Positions 47,444 through 57,396 of a stretch of DNA of 64,000 nucleotides are shown in pieces (the first letter of the stretch is position 1; each line of letters begins with the position of its first letter). The DNA lies in assembly GCA_027604705.1 (NCBI GenBank), contig JADHYV010000008.1, positions 62,001 to 126,000 of the forward strand, written 5' to 3'. This DNA comes from Allomyces arbusculus. Its lineage: Eukaryota; Blastocladiomycota; Blastocladiomycetes; Blastocladiales; Blastocladiaceae. The notes under the pieces were generated by a model, which did no database searches, was not told the origin of the DNA, and worked only from the letters and a program-made list of their open reading frames with translations. Position numbers and translations under genes: made by a program.

Positions 47444-50400
47444 TCAATCCACTACTCCTCCCGTCGCGCTCCCACCTCCACCCGCACCCGCACCCGCACC
47501 CCCACGCTCAACCCAACACACGTCCCCCGACACGCACACGAGCGAGTACGCTTGGTTCTTGATCGCTTCGTGAAACCCCGCATGGTTCACACGAAACCCG
47601 ACCATCGCATTCCCACCCAGCGCGCGCACGTGCGCGCCGACCACGGCCAAAATCTCCGTCCAGACCGTATGTACAAACGCACCCGCCCCACCTGTCTCCC
47701 ACTCGGGCGGCGACGGCAAGTGCACGCTCGTCGGTACAGCCACCGACTCTTGCGCAGTTGCGGCATTGCCGCCACCGCCCAGCGAGAACGGCGGGAGTCC
47801 GAATCGGTCGGTCGCGGCGGTACTCCCGCGCAGTGCCGCGCCCAAGTTGGCCGCGAGTCCGGGTGGGTTACTCGGAGCGGCCGACGCAGCGGTGCCCGCG
47901 GGCCCGCCACTGCCCAAGGGGTGCACAGCGGCCTCTTTGACAAAGTGCAGCGAGACGGGACCAAGGTGTGCGGTGATGGACGCGTTCGGAACGTGCGGCA
48001 GCGGGGAGATCTCGACGGGCGCAGTCGCGGCGGTCGGTGGGGCCCATGACGGGCGAGACGCGTCCGGAGTTGCACCGTGCGCGGTCGTGGGCGTCGCGCG
48101 GTCGCCGGGCGCGCGCGGTTTGTCCGGGTCCGAGTCCATGTCGACACCGCTCGGGCCGCGGTGTAGGACACCGCTCGTGCGCCGCGGTTTGCCGACGAGG
48201 CTGGATCGGCTCGACTGATGTCGCCCGAGCGCACGCGTGACGAGCGCCCGCATCGGCGGGACGCGGGTGGGCTCGGTCGTCTCGGCGAGTTCGCGGTCAG
48301 GCGCGGCTGCAACATTGACGGACGTCAGCGACCCGTGCAGATCCGCCGCCGCTGGCGCATCGAGCCGCCACATCCGCAAATCCAAGAACGGCATCACATC
48401 CACCCTCCCCATCGCGACGGCCGACAACTTGATCTGGACTTGGGTCGGCGAGACCACCGCGACCTCATGTGCGACCCCCGCCAAGATACACGGCGGCGCG
48501 AGGAACGCGAGCTGCATGCGCACCTGCAGATACAGCGCGCGGAACATGGCCGCGAGTTGCGCAGTCGCGTCGTTCGCCTTGGGGTTCAGCGTGCCCTGCC
48601 GCACGACCACGACCAGCTGGTGCCGGAACGCGTCACCGAGATGCGCCATGGCCCGGGCGGGTATCGCCGTCGTGTACATGTGCGCGCGCGACTGCAGGTC
48701 GAGCGCGACCAAGTCCACGTCCTCGCTGTCGTCGTCGCTGTCGTTCGGAATGATCAGCGGCTGCGCGGCGGCGGGACCGGGGGCGGCGGCGGCGGTGGGG
48801 GTCGCTGGGGTTTCGTTGGCCGCAGTGAACCCGGACACGACAGAGTCGTCTGAGTCGGACGAACTGCTGCCGTCGTCGTCGGTCGCACCCGAGTCGGCCG
48901 CGACCGACCCCGCATCGCGCGCCGCCGCTGCCGCCGAAAGAGCCACCGCGAGCGATGCGATCCCCGGCCGTGCCGGTGCCGGCAGGTACGGGACCAGGAA
49001 CGCCGTGCCCGTTGCGACGGCGACCAGGAACTCGTCACCGATACTCAGCTGCATCTTGAGCCCGAATATCGCATTCATGCCGAGCTGTTTGAGCCGGACG
49101 AGCAGTTGCCGGTGCAAGTCGTACTCGGTGAACGGGATCGCGTCCGAGACCGTGGCTGCATTCGTCTCGCCGTCCTTGCGCTTCTTGGGCCGGCACACGT
49201 AGGCCTCGACCAACACCCCGACCTCGACATCCAATCCCGCTGGCGGATCGACCGTCGTTAACCACACCTGCGGCACCTGCTTCCGCTTACACGCCTGGCA
49301 CAGCGCAAACCCCATCGGGAACGGCGTCGGCGCGCGCGGGTACGGCACGTGCGCGGCGCGGCACGCGACGCGATTACTCCAGTCCAAATTAGCCGCCGTG
49401 CCCGTCGCGCTCAGGACCATCAGGTCATTGTGCACGGTCGTCGTCTCGGTGTACCCGACGACGTACGCGCATCGCAAGGCCTTGGCGTGCTGCTTGACTT
49501 CCTCACGCAGTTCCTGCCACCACCCGTCGCGCGTCGCCTCGGTCTCTTCGTCACCCAAGAGCTTGACGGATTTGGCCGTCACGATCCCGCCAACGTGCAC
49601 GAGCGCGTGGCCGGGGAAGGCTGTTAGGGTCAGGAGCTGCACGGGCTGCTCCATCCAAGCGCGCGCTGCGAGTCGCGCGGCGCCGCGGCGTCGGGTCGCG
49701 TGGTGCGGGGTCAGGGCGGACGACGGCAGGTACCCGCCGCCCGGCATGCCCGCGGGGGTCAGCGGATGGTGCGTGTGCCCGAGCGCGGGCGATGGGAGCG
49801 GGCGTAGCGGCGGGGACGCGAGCACATCGACGGCCTCCTCGGTTGTGGCATTCGCGGCGGCAGGGGTCATGGCGAGCCGTAGTGATCCGTTGCCGCCGCC
49901 GCCGAGGACCGATGACGACGCAGCCACGGGTCGCACGCTCTCGGCATCGGCCACGTTCTCCTCGACGACGACGGGCGCAATCAGGCATGCGGTCCCGACG
50001 GCGCGGCACGTAATCACCTTGTTTTCGTTTTCGAGATCAAAATGTTGCCGGAACCCGAGAATCGCGTTGGCCCCTTGCTCAAGCGCTTTTTTACCGAGCA
50101 TCCGGCGCATCTGGCCGCTCAATCGGCAGAGCAACTTTTGGCGCGCCTCGTTACTTGCGCGCGGCGTGCGGAACGAGTCGGACCAGTGGTATTCCGGGTC
50201 GTCATCGCAGATGAGCGCGTCGACAAACCCTTTCATCGACTGCACTTGGTAGCACGACGGCACGTGCTGGCTGGCGAAAAACTATAGCCGGTGGAGAAGG
50301 AGCGGTTGGACCCCAGGAGCGCAAATCACAGAGTATGTATATTCGACCCAACGACATACCTGCACGCCCGCCGACGACTCCTTGAACGGATTCACGTCCC

Positions 50401-50797
50401 CGAAAAACTGCAGCCGCACCTGCACGTGCACCTCCCCGCGAATCCCGCGCAATGTATCGTACAGCGGGAACCAGCCGGCAATCGTTCCACCCGCCGACTT
50501 CTGGACCAGCGGGTCCAAATCCAGCAGCACGGCACCGACCGCGTCATTGGCCGTGATTGCATCATAGTCAAGCACGCGGATTTCGAGCGGGTCGTTTTGC
50601 AGCATCGAGTCGTCAGTCACCTCGAGCCGAAACTCGTGGTTCCAGACGGGGTTGAGCGTCTTGCGCGCAATCCCGGACCGTTGTGGGTCGAGGTCCCCGA
50701 AGCGCACTTCCACGTAGGCGTCGGCGAGCTCCGACGAGCGGTCCATGACAGGCAGGTCCCGCGCGCAGTCGACGCGGATGCGCAGGATGGATGGCAT
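47444..50797 (-). CDS. C2CD5: C2CD5 (CDP138) orthologue: C2 domain plus YbjQ-like repeats
   Basis: Two exons (50797-50360, 50281-47444) give 1,091 residues; human C2CD5 is about 1,000. The C2 domain (residues 1-125) matches closely: DLPVMDRSSELADAYVEVRFG, KTLNPVWNHEF, RVLDYDAITANDAVG, GWFPLYDTLRGIRGEVHV. Acidic calcium-loop residues are kept (D19, D26 and the DYD segment). Next come VDALICDDDPEYHW and FRTPRASNEARQKLL, LTAFPGHALVHVGGIV, AKALRCAYVVGYTET and CQACKRKQVPQVW, all hallmarks of C2CD5 as I recall it. Later parts repeat the YbjQ/DUF74 theme (LGMNAIFGLKMQLSIGDEF; GGNAMVGFRVNHAGF). In animals it helps GLUT4 vesicles fuse with the plasma membrane; in a fungus the cargo is unknown. Start codons of this gene and SEM1 are 394 bp apart, divergent. 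Confidence 0.92.
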
Positions 50798-51190
50798 CGT
50801 GTGGAAATTGCGTGAGGGGACGACGGTAGCTTCGTGATCAGGGTCGGCTCTTAAGCACGACGGTTGGGTCAGGCAAGATTTCACGACGGCCTGGAACGGG
50901 TCGATCGTCGTCGTCGTTGTCGGAATATCGGCGCGGTCGCCATCCACTTGCAGCAAGTCGCCCGTCCTCCAAAACCGTCCTTCTGAGCGAAATTCGTGAG
51001 CACGGCTGCCAGCAACCCGCTGCTCTGATCAAGTTCAATAATGATCGACCTCGTCCAAGTCAAACCACGTGAGGGCGTCTCGTCATCGCTGATTCTCCGT
51101 CGCGTCTCGTTCCACCCGCAAACCGCAATTCCTCATTTCCACGGCCTTGGATCGCCGTCTCGCCCGCGCGACTCCCCGCACTACCACGCC
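50798..51190. promoter_or_regulatory. Divergent promoter region, C2CD5/SEM1
   Basis: 393 bp between two divergent start codons; should contain both promoters. No motif identified. Confidence 0.45.
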
Positions 51191-51605
51191 ATGTCCAGCA
51201 ACCAAGCGCAACCCGCGTCCACGGGCGCCACTGCCGCCGCCGGCGCGCCCGCGCGCACCGACAAGCCCGCTGCGACCTTGCCGAACCTCGGGATTCTTGA
51301 AGAGGACGACGAATTTGAGGATTTCCCCGTCGAGGGTAAGCTCTGACCATGTTCAAACTCGCGCTGCACGACTGACACGTCGTGCTCGGAACAGAGTGGG
51401 ACGAGGACGCCAAGGCCAAGGCCGAAGTGCATGCGTGGGAGGACAACTGGGACGACGATGACGCGACCGACGACTTTGCCAAGCAGTTGCGGTACGTCTC
51501 CATTGGGCACGTGCGCGGGTTCGCGGAAGGGATTGGGGGACTGACGGACGCGTGTGTGTGTGTAGTGCCGAGTTCCAAAAGCTTGGCGACCAGATGCAGT
51601 TGTAA
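51191..51605 (+). CDS. SEM1: 26S proteasome subunit Sem1/Dss1
   Basis: Small acidic protein of the proteasome lid, also a partner of TREX-2 and BRCA2-type complexes. Exons 51191-51335, 51395-51491 and 51566-51605 give 93 residues. The family signature is complete: LGILEEDDEFEDFPVEEWDE, then HAWEDNWDDDDATDDFAKQL and a C-terminal helix AEFQKLGDQMQL. A Pro/Ala-rich N-terminal extension of about 35 residues precedes it, making it slightly longer than usual. A GTGTGTGTGTAG run forms the last acceptor. Confidence 0.96.
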
Positions 51606-52264
51606 TCCTCTGGACTGCGAAAGCTCGGGGTGGAGAATGGCCGCGCACGCGGGGCGCGCGGTCTTTTGTACAGCGTCGATTATATTGGTTTGATTCCGAT
51701 TCATGTTCGTGTCGGATGCCGTCTTGCGCGTGTCGGTGCCGTCTTGCTCCAGCAACGAAGAGACCCAGACTGCATCAGAGAGTCAGAGACCGCAGGCTGG
51801 TCTCGGACAACACAGGGCAACTGATTTCCACACACGAACATACCACCGGCCAACAGCGCGAGGTCTATTAGAGAAGCAAGGGCGAGGGAGCGCGCACGCG
51901 GATCCGTGCAGACTTGCAGGGCGGGCAGGCGCACAAGGATGCGAGCACGGCGTCAAAAGGGCATGAGCGGCCGGCACCATTTCGAAAAAAGAAACGACAG
52001 ATGAACTAAAGGAGGAGCAAATTTGTACAAATGTCGAAGCAGAAAGCACAACACCAACGGACGGACGGAGGTGGGTCGGCAGGGTAAACGGCACGAACCA
52101 CCATCCAAACAAAAAAGAGATTGGGGGTGAGGGAGAAAGTGACTTTGAGGAGCGAGCGAGCGGGCGGGTGGGCGGGGAATGCAAGAACAACGGATCACAC
52201 AGTGGACGGAGAGATAACAACGTAGAGACGCAAAACCGAATATGGGTCGACGTGAAGAGCACGT
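51606..52264. other. 3' intergenic region
   Basis: Between the convergent ends of SEM1 and the SH3 membrane-protein gene. No gene seen. Confidence 0.5.
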
Positions 52265-53542
52265 TTAGCCGAGCCGCGAGTGCTCGACGGGTGCCAGGCC
52301 GCGGTGCGCCGCGGTCAGGACCATCGACGAGTGCCGCTGCGAGAAGCGCTCGAGCGACAAGTACGACGCGGCATCGCTGTCCGTATGCACGAGACCCGGA
52401 ATCCGCACAGGTCGTATGACCGGGTTCTCGGTGGGGGTGGGGACCGGCTCGTACGGCATGGTCACGGCAGTCGCGGGCCCGACATCGCCCGAGTCCACCA
52501 GACATGGGAGCGGGAAAACACCTTCGGGGGCACCGCGGCGGTGCGGTAAGTGTGCGAGCGACCCGAGCGCCCATCCGTCGTCGTACAGCTCAAGCACCAC
52601 GACCGTGTCGTGCGGGAACAGTGCAAGTTCGTCGTCGAGCGTCGGGACATAGCCCTGTTGCACTGGGTACGCGCGGCGCGGGTCGGCGACGATTTCGTTG
52701 ACGGACCGTGGCGGCGGGTTCACGACGGTCGGCATCGGCGCCGGCACAGGTGGTGGCGCAACGGCGGCCATTGGTGCCGCTGCTGCTGATGCACCGGATT
52801 GCATCATGACGGGTCCGACGGACTTGGCGGGCATCGTGGCAACACCGACGACGGGCGCGGTCGTCGGCCCGCGCTGGTCGTACTCGGGCGGCTTGCTGTC
52901 GTACGGTGACTTGGACAGATCGCGGTCCTTGAAAGAACTCGTGGTCGCGTCAGATGCGGCGCGGCGGCGCTGGCGCACGTAAAGAACAGCGAGGACGGCG
53001 CAAATCAGGGCAAGACCGCCGAGACTCGCCCACAGCGCAATGGACGTGGCCGACGACGCCGTTTCGGTAGCGCCATTGGCCGTAGACGTGGTCGTCGTCG
53101 ACGACGACGCACCCTGGCCCGTATCCGCAGACCGCGCGCCATGGCTAGCATCATTCGTGCTCGTCGCCTTGGCACTCGTGCTCGTCGAAGTTGCGCCCGA
53201 CGGCGTTGGCGAGGGCCCGGCCACAGGTGTTCCGCCAATCTGGTACATCGACAATCCGGTTCCTGACGACGATCTGCATTGCGCGTCCGGTAGTTTCGTG
53301 TAGGCCTCATCGAGAGCGGGCGCGCAGAGACAGGTGCCAATGACGGGATTGATGCCAAAGAAATTGAAGGTGACGGAGCTGGCGGCCGGGTTGGTGGCAC
53401 GCAGCGAGGCCTGCTGCGCGATGCACGTGTCGCGGCACCCGTTGGCGTCCATGCCTGGGCCAGACCCGCTTGCGAAAGCGAGGTCGGTCGCGAGCGCGGC
53501 CCTGGACAGGCACCCTAGCGCCGTTGGGGTCACGGCCGACAT
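52265..53542 (-). CDS. Single-span membrane protein with WSC-like and SH3 domains
   Basis: One exon of 425 residues from an ATG in GCCGCCATG context. Residues 8-95 hold six cysteines in a WSC-like arrangement (LGCLSR, NGCRDTCIAQQ, GTCLCAPAL, DAQCRS). A Ser/Thr-rich stalk follows (about 110-165, likely O-mannosylated), then a membrane span (SIALWASLGGLALICAVLAV) and a basic RQRRRA stop-transfer. The cytoplasmic part is Pro/Ala-rich and carries an SH3 domain near 295-350: YVPTLDDELALFPHDTVVV, LYDDGWALGSL, GVFPLPCLVD. This resembles a cell-surface sensor coupling wall contact to the inside; that is inference. No clear signal peptide follows the chosen ATG; the same frame stays open upstream through an Ala-rich run, so an upstream exon may supply it. 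Confidence 0.7.
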   Translation of the reverse strand: MSAVTPTALGCLSRAALATDLAFASGSGPGMDANGCRDTCIAQQASLRATNPAASSVTFNFFGINPVIGTCLCAPALDEAYTKLPDAQCRSSSGTGLSMYQIGGTPVAGPSPTPSGATSTSTSAKATSTNDASHGARSADTGQGASSSTTTTSTANGATETASSATSIALWASLGGLALICAVLAVLYVRQRRRAASDATTSSFKDRDLSKSPYDSKPPEYDQRGPTTAPVVGVATMPAKSVGPVMMQSGASAAAAPMAAVAPPPVPAPMPTVVNPPPRSVNEIVADPRRAYPVQQGYVPTLDDELALFPHDTVVVLELYDDGWALGSLAHLPHRRGAPEGVFPLPCLVDSGDVGPATAVTMPYEPVPTPTENPVIRPVRIPGLVHTDSDAASYLSLERFSQRHSSMVLTAAHRGLAPVEHSRLG

Positions 53543-54078
53543 GGCGGCGGCGGCAGCGGCGGCGGTGAGAGCGGACAGGTGAGGAACGTTGGGAGATGGA
53601 GGTGCCGGCAGCGGCCGGACTGGGCGCGGCGCGGAGGGCGGGCACCGGTCGCGGTGCGGTAGGTCGCGCGCGTGGGTGCCGGACAAAGCGCACGCGGCGA
53701 GGTTGCGGGTGGTTGTGGTGTTGTTGGTTGCCTACGCGTGCAGGATTGGCGTTGTCGCTGGAGGTGGCCGGCACACGACAGCGGTGGCGACAGGCGAGGC
53801 GCGGCATGCAAGATGCGCCAAAACACCACTTGCCTGGGCCGCCATCCTCGAGACCAATCCCGGCCCACTCCACCGCGAACACTGTGGATGACCAGCCAAG
53901 ACCACTCGGCAGACAACGTTTCTGGCGCCCAGTTCGCACCAAGACTGTGTTCATGATCAGGAACGCCGACGTATTGGTTGGTGTTTAGCGTCTCGAGCGG
54001 CCTGCCAACCGCGTCGCAAACGACCGTGATCATGAGGGCCATCCAGTCCATACATTTCCGCACCAACCCCTCCCGATG
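53543..54078. other. Intergenic
   Basis: Between two minus-strand genes. May contain an upstream signal-peptide exon of the SH3 membrane protein, which I could not place. No other feature. Confidence 0.4.
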
Positions 54079-56863
54079 TCACGTCGCCGCGCCGCCCTCA
54101 CTACTCTCCACCTCGTCCACCTCCGCCACCGATCCCGCAGCTGCGTCGGCGGCTCTTGGGGCCGGCGCCATCCCGATCCCGCGCAGTACCGCGGCGCGTG
54201 TCCGGTGCCATTCGGCCGCGCGCTTTCCCTCGTCGTACAACTGCTTGAGTTCGGCCGCGTCGTACGCGTCGTACTCGGCGACGAGCAGCTTGTTGGTGCA
54301 CCGGCACTGCGCGTCGAAGATGCCCATGGCTAAGACCTCGACGGGTCCGCCCATGGCGCGCGCCGTGATACGCGACGTGAACGATGGAAGCTCGCGCGTC
54401 GCGGGCAGTGAGGTTGGGGTGGTCGCATCGGCAGTTGTTGACGGGGTCGTGACGTCGGCACTGATTGACATGAGCCGTTGGCGCACCGTCTTGGTGTGTT
54501 CGTGTGCCCAGCTGTGCGAGTGTTCTCCACCCGTCAGTATCGATTGACACTTCAACCCGAGGAACAACAAAGAAGCCAACGTACTGCGACAGGTAATCGC
54601 TGACCGACCACCGCACGACCCACTCCTCGCCAAAGTACTCCCCCGGTCCCTTGCTCGCCACACGCACATTCCTCCTGACAGCCTTTCCACGATCCACGAC
54701 CTCGACACTGCGAAACACATCGACCGTACCGCGCTTGATAAAGAAAAACTCGCGTACCGGCTGGCCCTCCTTTACCAGTGTACTGCCTTTTGGCCACGTG
54801 CGCCACGACGCGACCGCGGCGACGCCCGCGAGCTGGCCCATGGGCGCTGATGTCGCGTTGGTCGAAGTCGCGGCAATCCCCGCAGCATGGGCCATGGCCG
54901 GGACGGACGCGAGGAACGCGACTTTGGTTTGTATGTCACGCTGGTGCTGCGTACGCACGAGCCGCAGGTAGTCGGCCTTGTCGATGGTGAGAAAGAGCGT
55001 GTCGCAGTCGTCGTCGTAAGGGGTATTGGGCGGATGCGCCGGGGGTGGGAGCGCCATGACGGTCGCGGCGCGCGGGGTGCTGTTGACGAGCGCGAGCTCG
55101 CCAAATCCTTGTCTATTCGTCCAGACGTGAAATCGGGTCAGTTTTTCGCGTCATGATCGTGGTGAGATGACGTTCATATTTGCGTACCCAAACCCGACCT
55201 CGGCCACTTTCACCCTCGCCGTCGGCATATTATGCATCGCGACCGACACCTCTGCGGCGCCGCGCACCACGACACACCACTGCGTCCCAATCTCGCCCTG
55301 CTTGACAACCGCCACCCCCGGCGCGCGCCGCAGCATTGTCGCGACCTCGCACAATTGCCGCACCGGATCCATCAACTCCTTGTCCTTTTTACCCCTCCCG
55401 AGCCCCGTGGGCGCCTTGATCAGCGCCGCGAGAGCCGGCAACCGCGCCGCCTCGGCCGCGAGCAAGTCGACCATTTCGGGAGACCGCGCGATCGGGTGCG
55501 TTTCGAGGATGGCGAGCGCCACGGAGGAGAGCGATTGCGGCCACGGGCCGGCGGTACTTGCACGACGAGGCGGGGACGACAACGCGGGCTCGGACGGGGT
55601 GTGCCTCCGTCTTTCATTATCGGATGGCGTGGTCCCGCGCGCAGTGTCCCCGCCGCCGCCATCCATGATCTGCCGCTTAATCTCCGCGTCAGTCGCCTGC
55701 GTCGCGAGGATGTACTGCGAGACGGGCTCGAGCACGCGACTCCGTCGGCGACCCGGTCCACCCCCACCCATTCGTGCGGGTGCCGCGGCGGCGGACGCAG
55801 CCGAGACCGCGGCAATCATCCTTTTCACGTCATTGCTGGCATTCAGTGGCCCGTTGCCGTCGTCGTCACTCTCGCTCTCGTCATCACTTCCCGGATCCCG
55901 CTTCCCACGGCGCACCGCGCCCGCGACCGATACCCCGCGCACGGCGCGCGCGCTCCACGGATCCTCGTGATCCGCCGCCGGCCGGCGCGGCGGCGGCGGT
56001 GCGCGTTTCGGGCCTGTTTGCGCGGGCAGGGTCTTGGCGGCCCGCAGCTGCGCGTGCGTCGCGGCGTACCGCGGCACCGCGCGCAAATTTCCCTTCTTAT
56101 CGACGACCGCGATCGTCGTCTCGCCACCGGCCGTCGGATCGTCAAACGCCGGCGCGGGTCCACCATGCGGCCGGAGGCATGTGCGTAGCGCCGCCATGTA
56201 CTTGGCGTGCTGCACGGCGCCGTCACGCACTCCCGCTGTCCTCACGGCCGCGGCCGAGGGGGGCGCGCCCGTCAGTTGACTGATCCGGCGGCGCATCTGG
56301 ACAAACGCCTGCGGTGACAGACCGTCGGCGGAAATCCGTGGCGACGCGCTCGACGCCGAATTCGGCCCTACCGCCCCGGTGGTGGTCCCGAGCGCGGCGG
56401 CGGCCGAATCGAGCAGAACGTACTTGGCGGTCACGTGCGTGAGCCGCGTCACGTCCACGTCGAATTGCGTCTCGGAGTGCTTGACGGCGATCGCGACGCG
56501 GGCGCGGAGGCGGGCACGCGCGGTGCGGGCCGTGCGGTCGCGGACGGGCTTGAGCGGAGCGGGTGCATGGGTGGGGCTGGGGCCGGAGTGCGCAGTGGAG
56601 GGAAGAGATAGGTCGACTTTGCTCGCGGCGAGCTCGTTGGCCCAGGTATCGAGGCCCGCGAGGAGGGGCGTTTGGCCGATCGCGGGTGGCGCGTCGTCGC
56701 AAGGAGCCACAGGGGCGCGGCGGTGGAGAGGGGAGGTGGGGCGGTTGCGGATGGCTGAGGCCGGGCGCGAGGACGCGGATGCGGGGGACGCGCCACTGGT
56801 GTGGAGCGCGGCGGTGCTGGGCGCGGTGGTGCTGGGTGCGGCGCTGAGCAGGCCGGGCGGCAT
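54079..56863 (-). CDS. Protein with two cyclic-nucleotide-binding domains, CNBD2-like
   Basis: Exons 56863-55188, 55112-54624 and 54511-54079 give 865 residues. The first ~490 residues are mostly disordered and basic. CNB domain 1 (about 500-620) has a full phosphate-binding cassette, FGELALVNSTPRAATV, with the Glu and Arg that contact cyclic nucleotide. CNB domain 2 (about 640-830) is recognisable from KGSTLVKEGQPVREFFFIKR, GPGEYFGE and VEVLAMGIFDAQC, but its cassette carries a long insert and no obvious Arg. There is no PKA-type inhibitor sequence that I see, and no kinase domain. Animal CNBD2 acts in sperm flagella, so a zoospore role is possible (inference). The last intron is my least sure junction: donor GTGGGT at 54623 was chosen to restore frame. 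Confidence 0.75.
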
Positions 56864-57396
56864 GGTCGTCGTTGGCAGCGGGGATCAGGGGTGGGACCCC
56901 CGATCCGAGATTCGGCTTGGCGCTGGCACAGATCTTCGAATTGCCGAGTGGCGGTGCGCGCGGTTGATGGTTGGGTCGCTGTCGCTGGAGCCGGCCGGCA
57001 TCACGACTGTTGGCCATCAGCGTGGACCGGGCCGGATCGAGAAGAGGACCATGGTTGCGCGTCGTTTGCGGCAAGTCGCATCGCTAATCGCTGCTGAGGG
57101 CGAACAGGCCGTCGCGATCGTTGGCGGCCGGGCAGGCGGTGATACAACGTGATAGAAGCAGGCATGCAACGCGGCCACGTGGCGCTGGCCGGTGGCCGCA
57201 TCGGAGGCAGCGCTGCTTGTTGGCCGATGCTGTCACCGACTCACCACCACGCCGCGGCGATGCCTCCGCCTCCGCGCGGTCGGCCAACGCGAACACCGCG
57301 CGCCACGCACCGACCGACCTGGCACGATCCCCCACGCTCTCAACCGCGCGCAACAGATCAGCTCGGCACCAACCACCGCTGTGCTGCACCTGCACC
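56864..57396. promoter_or_regulatory. Divergent promoter region
   Basis: 533 bp between the divergent starts of the CNBD2-like and 2OG-oxygenase genes. No element identified. Confidence 0.4.

Noticed and set aside
54079-56863. Two separate genes, 55151-56863 and 54101-55057
   Set aside because: The first ends and the second begins inside one cyclic-nucleotide-binding domain; a GTACGC-TAG intron joins them in frame.
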